From positions 1-5,520 of the forward strand of contig LVVU01000093.1 of assembly GCA_006954465.1 (NCBI GenBank): 5,520 nt of DNA, in the 5' to 3' direction. The position numbers and the translations under genes were made by a program. The DNA is from Candidatus Methanoprimaticola hominis (GTDB taxonomy: Archaea; Thermoplasmatota; Thermoplasmata; Methanomassiliicoccales; Methanomethylophilaceae). Positions 1 through 4,802 of this stretch are shown piece by piece. The notes beneath the pieces are model-generated. The model saw only the letters and a program-made list of their open reading frames with translations. It was not told the DNA's origin and searched no databases. The first letter of the stretch is position 1. Every line of letters begins with the position of its first letter.

Positions 1-72
1 TTCGAAACCATCAATATCATCCCCTCTGAATGGAGGGGGGATTGGAACTACACGATCATGCCGAGGGAATAA
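1..72 (+). CDS. C-terminal end of a transposase, ISAzo13-like (partial)
   Basis: Frame 1 is open from the window edge to TAA at 70-72 and encodes the last 23 residues of a protein. The piece contains the motif EWRGDWNYTIMPRE just before the stop. From memory, transposases of the ISAzo13 group (Rhodopirellula-type DDE domain) end in a very similar block, of the form FHGEWNYTI-P-R after a short NI-containing stretch. That match is the only evidence for the family. No catalytic residues are in view because they lie upstream of the window. The following 20 or so bases are AT-rich, unlike the rest of the window, as expected for an element end. A chance resemblance over so short a tail is possible. 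Confidence 0.55.
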   Translation, partial: FETINIIPSEWRGDWNYTIMPRE

Positions 73-78
73 TCTTGA

Positions 79-90
79 ATTTTATTTTTC
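79..90 (+). terminator. T-rich stretch, possible transcription terminator of the transposase
   Basis: Two runs of T (four and five) separated by one A lie directly after the transposase stop codon. Archaeal RNA polymerase can terminate at oligo-T tracts without a hairpin, so this is a plausible stop for transcription leaving the element. It could equally be just the AT-rich element terminus. Confidence 0.3.
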
Positions 91-93
91 TAC

Positions 94-753
94 AGACCCA
101 TAGATGATTTCTACAAGATCGATCCCACCGGTTTCCTCGGGATGTACTTCAGATCCATTCCTTCCGAGCTCTCCCGTCAGAGCATGCGTTTCAGGATCAA
201 GGGGAAAGCCATGAAGGCGGAGATCAAACGCATCTCGGAGATGGTGGATTCCCAGACCGTTCAACGGAGCATGCACGTGAACGATCCGCGCGTGGGGCTT
301 CCGATGACGCAGGATCAGGAGTTCTTCAAGCTGTTCCTCGAGGATACGGGACTGTTCGTCACGTTGTGCTTCTATGACAGGGAGTTCTCCGACAATACGA
401 TCTACGGATCCCTGGTGAGGGGAAGGCTCCCTGCCAATCTCGGCTACGTGTACGAGAATGCGGTGGCACAGGGTCTGAAGGCGGCAGAATACGGGCTGTT
501 CTACCACACATTCCCCAAGAATGATTCCAAACATAAGTACGAGATCGATTTCGTCATCCCCTCGGGGAAGAAGGTCTGTCCGATAGAGGTCAAATCCTCC
601 TCCGTATCCTGCCATGCATCCCTGGATGCCTTCATCGAGAAGCACGGCAACGATGTGCATCGCGGGGTCGTGATATCCGGGAAGAACCTGAGGGAGGAGG
701 ACGGGATCGTCTATCTCCCGATCTACATGACCGGATTGATAGGTCGTCTATGA
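94..753 (+). pseudogene. C-terminal remnant of an ATPase with a DUF4143 domain, truncated at its front by the insertion sequence
   Basis: The frame is open from just after TGA at 76-78 to TGA at 751-753. An ATG at 142 would give 203 residues, but recognisable family sequence (DDFYKIDPTG) already starts upstream of it. Visible parts, counted from that ATG, are the linker IPSELSR near residues 6-12, the DUF4143 hallmark GYVYENAVAQGL at about residues 111-122, and a nuclease-like strand pattern of D136 followed by E149-V-K151 (IEVKSS). Complete members are normally about 400 residues or more, with an N-terminal AAA ATPase carrying Walker A and B motifs. That half is missing here and a transposase tail stands in its place. 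No ribosome binding site or promoter of its own is evident. The remnant has no internal stop, so the truncation may be recent or the fragment may still be translated. It has no evident link to the cobalamin genes downstream. Confidence 0.7.
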
Positions 754-815
754 CGTATCGAGGCGCGGCCGCCGGTCATCGGCCAGCTCGGAATCAGTCG
801 GCATTCTGGCACGTC

Positions 816-823
816 TCTTTATA
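816..823 (+). promoter_or_regulatory. Archaeal TATA-like box for the cobalamin operon
   Basis: The sequence TCTTTATA stands out in a GC-rich 93-base gap. Its centre is about 26-27 bases upstream of the ATG at 847, the usual distance from an archaeal TATA box to the transcription start. Transcription would then begin at or next to the start codon, giving a leaderless mRNA for cobD. No clear purine-rich BRE is visible directly upstream. The following genes are so closely spaced that this is probably the promoter for the whole run to cobY. Confidence 0.5.
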
Positions 824-846
824 GCCGATAGACCGTATTGGAAGGC

Positions 847-1956
847 ATGAAGGGACGGATAACCCCGAGGGAGGAGCTCCTCGGACTGCCCAAGACGGTC
901 CACGGCGGACAGGCCTGGAGGACCGCTGGCATAGAGGACTACAGTCACAATCTCAACCCCTTCGGGCCGCCCGAGTGTCTGGCGGAGATCGTCCAGACCG
1001 CTCTGGATGGTGTCGGGCACTACCCCGACGACTCCTGTGCGGAGCTTAAGGATGTGATCTCCAAGACGTTCAACGTCGGCGAGGAGTGCATCATCGTCGG
1101 CGCGGGCTCGTCGGATATTATCAGGAACGTCCCCAACGCGTTCTTCAACAGGGGCGACCGCGTCGTCATCCCCCGTCCGAGCTTCGCCGAGTACACGCAG
1201 CAGTGCAGGATCGTCGGTGCCGAGATCGATTACCTCGATCTGCTGCCCGAGGATGATTTCCGCATCGATGCGGATCGTCTTCTGGAGAAGGCCCCGGGAG
1301 CGAAGGCGGTCTATATCTGCAATCCCAACAACCCCACCGGGCGCATAGAGCCCAAGGACAAGCTCGTCCGCATCGTGAGGGAGTGCGAGGACATGGGCGT
1401 CCTGGTGTTCCTGGACGAGACCCTCCTGGAGCTGGTCCCCGGTTTCGTGGACAACACCCTGTCCGGCATGGTCTCCCGCTTCAACAATCTGGTCGTAGCC
1501 TCCTCGCTGACCAAGTCCTTCGCCATACCCGGCATAAGGATCGGGTTCGGAATGGCGAGCCCCGGGATCGCGGAGAGCATGGACAAGGTGCGCATGACCT
1601 GGAACGTGGGTCAGATCGAGCAGGCCGTCGCCATCGCTCTTCTGAGGGACTGCCAGTCCTACGTCGACCACGCCGCAGGCGTGATGGCCGAGGAGTCGGA
1701 GGCGATGAACGCCGCCCTCAAAGCCGTCGGATTCCCTGCAGGGGATGTGTCCGACTCGTTCTTCTACTTCAATTCGCTGGAACCCATCGGGATGGATGCG
1801 CCCGAGTTCAAGGCGAGGATGATGACCCACGGCATCGCCGTCAGGGACTGCTCCTCATTCGGGCCGGAGTTCTCATCATACGTCAGATACAGCGTCAAGG
1901 ACAAGGAGCGCAACTGCCGTTTCGTCGCGGCGGTGGACTCCGTCCTGAACGGGTGA
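847..1956 (+). CDS. cobD: L-threonine-O-3-phosphate decarboxylase (CobD), PLP-dependent
   Basis: This PLP enzyme of fold type I would decarboxylate L-threonine phosphate to (R)-1-amino-2-propanol phosphate, the linker that CbiB attaches to cobyric acid. It has 369 residues from the ATG at 847. A TTG at 838 in the same frame would add three residues, but 847 fits the TATA box distance. CobD-type features are the N-terminal HGG, then SHNLNPFGPP with the family's substrate and cofactor loop. PLP-site features are NPNNPTGR (Asn162), FLDE (Asp190) and SSLTKSFAIPGIRIG with the Schiff-base lysine at Lys223. The close relative HisC (histidinol-phosphate aminotransferase) shares most of these motifs. 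The HGG...NLNP start and position as first gene ahead of cbiB favour CobD. It ends four bases before the next start. No threonine kinase gene to supply its substrate is seen in the window. Confidence 0.88.
   Translation: MKGRITPREELLGLPKTVHGGQAWRTAGIEDYSHNLNPFGPPECLAEIVQTALDGVGHYPDDSCAELKDVISKTFNVGEECIIVGAGSSDIIRNVPNAFFNRGDRVVIPRPSFAEYTQQCRIVGAEIDYLDLLPEDDFRIDADRLLEKAPGAKAVYICNPNNPTGRIEPKDKLVRIVRECEDMGVLVFLDETLLELVPGFVDNTLSGMVSRFNNLVVASSLTKSFAIPGIRIGFGMASPGIAESMDKVRMTWNVGQIEQAVAIALLRDCQSYVDHAAGVMAEESEAMNAALKAVGFPAGDVSDSFFYFNSLEPIGMDAPEFKARMMTHGIAVRDCSSFGPEFSSYVRYSVKDKERNCRFVAAVDSVLNG
1951..1956 (+). promoter_or_regulatory. Ribosome binding site for cbiB, overlapping the cobD stop
   Basis: GGGTGA pairs with the end of archaeal 16S rRNA and lies four bases before the ATG at 1961. 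Its last three bases are the cobD stop codon, so translation of the two genes is probably coupled. It fixes the cbiB start. Confidence 0.6.
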
Positions 1957-1960
1957 AAGC

Positions 1961-2977
1961 ATGCCGCTCTGGCTGGACGCGATCCTCATCATCGTCGCAG
2001 CGCTGCTGATAGACCGCTTCGTGGGGGAGGTCCCGAACTCTATCCATCCTCTGAGGTGGATGGGCAACATCCTGTCGGCGATCGACAGGCATGTGAAGGA
2101 CCGTGCGTCCCGCAAGGCGAACGTCATCGGGTTCCTGTCGTATCTCGCGGTATTCCTGCTTTTCAACGGGATCGGCCTCCTGATGACCTCGCTGTTCAGG
2201 ATCGGGGTGTCGGAGATCGACCCCCTGGTCGGCGAGATATGCTGGATCGTCGTCACGGCCCTGCTGTTCAAGACGTCCTTCGCGATATTCTCGTTCAGGC
2301 ACCACTGCGATCCGATCTGCGATTCTCTCGACAGGGGGGACATCGAGGATGCGGATGCGAGGGTGCAGATGATCGTGAGCCGCAACACCAAGGGGATGGA
2401 TGCGGAGCATGTAGCATCATCGTGCTGCGAGACGATCTCCGAGAACCTCGTAGACAGCGCGTTCTCCCCCATGTTCTACTTCGGGCTGTTCGGACTCCCC
2501 GGAGCCGTGATGTTCAGGTGCGCCAATCTGATGGACGCCATGTGGGGGTATCTCAACGACAGGTACGCCAGGCTCGGGTTCTTCCCTGCGAAGTTCGATG
2601 ACGTCCTCGGCTTCGTGACATCCCGCGTATCCCCTTATTTCATAGCATTGGCCGGGATGATGCTCGGCATGGACTGGAGGGCATCCGTTCCGGCCGCCAG
2701 GGCGGAGCACGGGAAGACCCCCAGCCCCAACAGCGGATGGTCCATGACCGCCGCGGCCGCGGTTCTCGGCATAAGCATGGAGAAGGTCGGGGTGTACGTG
2801 ATGGGCACCGGGCCCATGCCCTCCACGACCGATGTGAAGAGGTGCTGCAGGCTCATCGAGCTCTCGTCGATCCTCTTCCTCCTCACGGTGTGCCTCATCC
2901 TCTACGGAACGATAGGCATATCCGTGCAGGTGCTGTTCGAGGATGCGTTCTTCTCATTCTGGGGGTCATTATTCTGA
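1961..2977 (+). CDS. cbiB: Adenosylcobinamide-phosphate synthase (CbiB), integral membrane protein
   Basis: CbiB joins aminopropanol phosphate to the f-position propionate of adenosylcobyric acid, giving adenosylcobinamide phosphate at the cytoplasmic membrane. The 338-residue length is normal for the family. Motifs run in the expected order. First is the N-terminal helix ending DRFVGEVPNSIHPLRWMG. SRNTKGMDAEHVAS follows, then ETISENLVDSAFSPMFY, the family's most conserved block. Next come ANLMDAMWGYLNDRY, then AKFDDVLGFVTSR, and NSGWSMTAAAAVLGI near the C terminus. Hydrophobic segments are at about residues 4-21, 55-80, 93-112, in the region around 165-180, and close to the C terminus. It follows cobD, which supplies its aminopropanol phosphate, and precedes cbiZ, which supplies its cobyric acid when cobinamide is salvaged. 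No key block appears to be missing. Confidence 0.93.
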   Translation: MPLWLDAILIIVAALLIDRFVGEVPNSIHPLRWMGNILSAIDRHVKDRASRKANVIGFLSYLAVFLLFNGIGLLMTSLFRIGVSEIDPLVGEICWIVVTALLFKTSFAIFSFRHHCDPICDSLDRGDIEDADARVQMIVSRNTKGMDAEHVASSCCETISENLVDSAFSPMFYFGLFGLPGAVMFRCANLMDAMWGYLNDRYARLGFFPAKFDDVLGFVTSRVSPYFIALAGMMLGMDWRASVPAARAEHGKTPSPNSGWSMTAAAAVLGISMEKVGVYVMGTGPMPSTTDVKRCCRLIELSSILFLLTVCLILYGTIGISVQVLFEDAFFSFWGSLF

Positions 2978-2997
2978 GGTACATCGAGTCCGTTAGC

Positions 2998-3921
2998 ATG
3001 GAGTACGTGAACGGGTCGCCCGTCGGGGTGGTGCGCTTCGCGCAGCCGATGGAGGCGCTGAGCTGCGCCGTCCTCAACGGAGGCCAGACGACCGTACGCG
3101 CCGCGTTCATCATGCAGGTCCCGAAGAACTACAACTGTGACAGCCCCCGCGAGGACGCCGAGCGTGTCAGGGATGCTCTGAGGCTTCCTTAGGACACCCT
3201 CGGCATGATGACCGCCGCGGAGGTGGACTATGTATTCAATCTCAAGGAATGCTCCGTGGAGGGCTACGAGGCGGCGGCTTTCGCCACTGCGGGCCTGAGC
3301 AACCACGTGATCGCGGGCGAGGACCTGGTCGATTACGAGGGGAATTCCAGGATATCCGCCCGCAGGGCGGAGGAGATGAGGGCGGGGACGATCAACATCG
3401 GCATCATCTCGTCGGTTCCGATGACGATCGAGGGGAAGATCAACCTGTTCATCCCCCTGGTCGAGGCCAAGGGCGTGGCCATGTCCGAGCACGGATTCGC
3501 CGAGACGGGAACGACATCGGATGCCATGGCAGTGTTCTCCCCGGCGGGGGAGGACAGGGTCTCCTGGACGGGGACAGGGTCGTGGATCGGCATCGCCGCT
3601 GCCAGAGCGGTATCCGCCGCGGTCGGATGCGCGCTCGATATACGCAACGAGCATCCCAATCCCCTTCCGCCGAGGAGGATCCTCGGGAGGATGGGATTGG
3701 ATACGCACGACCTCTTCGCGATGTCCGGCACGGACAAGAGCGAGGAGGAGTACTCGGAGGCGCTGGATTCGCTGCTCTCCGGGGAGGAGGTCTGCGCATT
3801 GGCGGATCTCGCATGGTTCGCCGCGGATCGGGCGGACTCGCTGGCGCAGGACGGGAACGATGCCGAGCTGAGGTTGATCCTCGCAACGGCATCCGACGTC
3901 CTGGGCGTGCCGGCACCTTAG
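2998..3921 (+). CDS. cbiZ: Adenosylcobinamide amidohydrolase (CbiZ) interrupted by an in-frame TAG
   Basis: CbiZ removes the aminopropanol arm from adenosylcobinamide, yielding adenosylcobyric acid for re-entry through CbiB. It is typical of archaeal corrinoid salvage. Reading from the ATG at 2998, 64 codons lead to TAG at 3190-3192, then 242 more sense codons in the same frame run to TAG at 3919-3921. Together they give 307 residues. Family features lie on both sides of the TAG. Before it are the ALSCAVLNGG block and MQVPKNYNCDSP. After it are GMMTAAEV, the ATAGLSN segment, AGTINIGI, the EAKGVAMSEHGF region, ETGTTSD (E169-D175) and TGTGSWIGIAAARAV. Neither half alone is a complete CbiZ domain. 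The TAG may encode pyrrolysine, be a nonsense mutation, be a sequence error, or divide the gene, with a second start at ATG 3205 or 3208. The start at 2998 has no strong ribosome binding site, so coupling to cbiB, which ends 20 bases upstream, is likely. Confidence 0.85.
3190..3192 (+). other. In-frame TAG within cbiZ, candidate pyrrolysine codon
   Basis: The codon order is CTT-CCT-TAG-GAC-ACC-CTC-GGC-ATG-ATG. From memory of the family, this stretch is normally of the form L-P-x-(D/E)-T-(V/L)-G-(L/M)-(L/M)-T-A-A, so the TAG takes the place of one variable residue and nothing is deleted or shifted. That fits recoding better than an accumulated frameshift. Whether the organism has the pyl genes cannot be seen here. 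Confidence 0.5.
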
Positions 3922-3926
3922 GAGGG
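3921..3926 (+). promoter_or_regulatory. Strong ribosome binding site straddling the cbiZ stop
   Basis: GGAGGG begins on the last base of the cbiZ TAG and lies seven bases before an ATG at 3934, ideal spacing for initiation there. It is 54 bases before the likely cobS start at 3981, too far to serve it directly. The ATG it serves opens a short frame, listed separately. Confidence 0.45.
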
Positions 3927-3933
3927 TTCACTC

Positions 3934-4041
3934 ATGGATTGCATCATAGAGATGATATCTAGAAGGGCGGGTGGTCTCCGATGGCGGGCAATGCCATCAA
4001 GGCCATGGTGGCGTTCTTCACCATCTGCAAGCAGGACATAA
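3934..4041 (+). CDS. Possible small ORF of 35 codons between cbiZ and cobS
   Basis: ATG at 3934 follows a near-perfect ribosome binding site and opens a 35-codon frame ending at TAA 4039-4041, overlapping the first 61 bases of cobS in another frame. It is the cbiZ frame continued past its TAG. The first 13 residues (MDCIIEMISRRAG) could form a short amphipathic helix. The rest is Arg-, Ser- and Trp-rich and looks like out-of-frame reading of cobS. No family is recognised. It could be a leader peptide that couples cobS translation to cbiZ, a cbiZ extension if TAG is read through, or chance. Confidence 0.22.
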   Translation: MDCIIEMISRRAGGLRWRAMPSRPWWRSSPSASRT

Positions 4042-4802
4042 CGAGCGAGGACATGGACGCCATGGACGAGAAGTTCCATCTGGCGCCCGTGGTGGGCGCG
4101 ATGATCGGACTGGTCGTCATGATCGAGGCCGTGATACTGGCCGAGCTGTCGACGCACGGGATCATCGGCTCCTCCATGTTCTCCGCAGCGATCGTCCTCG
4201 CTACCGTGTATGTAGGAAGCAGATTCCTCCATTTCGACGGTCTCGCAGATTTCGGGGACGGCTCCGTCGTCGCCGGCACGAGGGAGGACCACGTCCGCGC
4301 GCTGAAGGACACCCTCATCGGCGCCGGAGGTCTCGGCGTCGCTCTCATCGTCACCCTGATCAGCTTCTCCGAGTACGCCATGGCCGGTGCGTATCTGATC
4401 ATCCTGGCGCCCATGGTGGAGATCCTGCTGAAGAACACCCAGGTGTCGACCGCTGCGTTCGGGTTCCCCAGCGACGGCATGGCCGGGAAGCAGGTGTCAT
4501 GCACGAGCACGCCCTCGCTCCTGAGGTCCTCGATCATCTCGTTCGTGCTCTGCCTCGTGTTCGGACTGGTCGCCGTGTTCATAACCGGGGAGATCTACTC
4601 GTGGGTCGCCGTCGGATACGGCGACGCTCTGGTCCTCGCCCTGGTCGGAACGATCATGTCGATCGCATCCGGATACCTCGTCGCCCGCCACTCCAACAGG
4701 GTGTTCGGCATGGTCAACGGGGACATCCTGGGCGCTTCCCATGAGATCGCAAGGGTCGTCGTGATGCTCTCATTCCTCATCGTCTACGGAGCACTGGCCT
4801 GA
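3981..4802 (+). CDS. cobS: Adenosylcobinamide-GDP ribazoletransferase (CobS), cobamide synthase
   Basis: CobS is a membrane protein that condenses adenosylcobinamide-GDP with the lower-ligand riboside (alpha-ribazole or its phosphate), the step that completes the nucleotide loop. It has 273 residues, slightly longer than many members. Family features are the N-terminal IKAMVAFFTICKQDIT segment, where members usually have GFFTRIP. Next is the acidic HFDGLADFGDG at residues 84-94 with D86, D90 and D93, then REDHVRALKDTLIGAGGL. A C-terminal GMVNGDILGASHEIAR corresponds to the usual G-x-T-G-D-x-L-G-A block. Several long hydrophobic stretches suit a polytopic protein. The ATG at 3981 is preceded by GGTGG with six bases between, and TAG at 3960-3962 closes the frame upstream, so no longer start exists apart from non-ATG options. 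Its stop shares one base with the cobY start. Confidence 0.92.
   Translation: MAGNAIKAMVAFFTICKQDITSEDMDAMDEKFHLAPVVGAMIGLVVMIEAVILAELSTHGIIGSSMFSAAIVLATVYVGSRFLHFDGLADFGDGSVVAGTREDHVRALKDTLIGAGGLGVALIVTLISFSEYAMAGAYLIILAPMVEILLKNTQVSTAAFGFPSDGMAGKQVSCTSTPSLLRSSIISFVLCLVFGLVAVFITGEIYSWVAVGYGDALVLALVGTIMSIASGYLVARHSNRVFGMVNGDILGASHEIARVVVMLSFLIVYGALA

Larger units (their letters stand above)
1..93 (+). mobile_element. Right end of an insertion sequence
   Basis: The transposase tail (1-72) is followed by about 20 AT-rich bases. Then protein similarity to a DUF4143 ATPase begins abruptly in the middle of that protein, at about 94. This suggests that the element boundary is near 93. The other end, and therefore the terminal inverted repeats and target duplication, is outside the window. 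The boundary is an estimate from where the neighbouring coding similarity starts. Confidence 0.4.

Noticed and set aside
82..660. Minus-strand open frame opposite the DUF4143 remnant
   Set aside because: The plus strand carries the conserved YENAVA and IEVKSS motifs. The reverse frame has none and is a complement shadow.
767..784. Inverted repeat GGCCG - 8 bases - CGGCC between the DUF4143 remnant and cobD, possible terminator or operator
   Set aside because: It is a five-base GC stem with no T-run after it, easily expected by chance in GC-rich DNA, and it lies upstream of the TATA box without further support.
754..846. Cobalamin riboswitch ahead of the operon
   Set aside because: The gap is only 93 bases, the promoter lies inside it with almost no leader left, and no B12-box-like sequence is seen.
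748..1830. Long minus-strand open frame (360 codons) opposite cobD
   Set aside because: It mirrors cobD almost exactly, has no recognisable motifs, and is rich in His, Asp, Gly and Arg as expected for the complement of GC-rich codons. cobD on the plus strand has clear catalytic motifs.
2902..3708. Minus-strand open frame (268 codons) spanning the cbiZ TAG, which might replace a broken cbiZ
   Set aside because: Its sequence is Arg/Gly/His/Asp-rich with no family features, while the plus strand shows CbiZ motifs throughout the same region.
3205..3921. Treating the second half of cbiZ as a complete gene starting at ATG 3205
   Set aside because: The conserved N-terminal block (ALSCAVLNGG and VPKNY) lies upstream of the TAG in the same frame, so a protein from 3205 would lack a core part of the domain. 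Internal initiation remains possible, but not as the intact enzyme.
3249..3962. Alternative plus-strand frame of 237 codons within cbiZ
   Set aside because: Arg/Gly/His-rich out-of-frame reading with no motifs, a shadow of the cbiZ frame.
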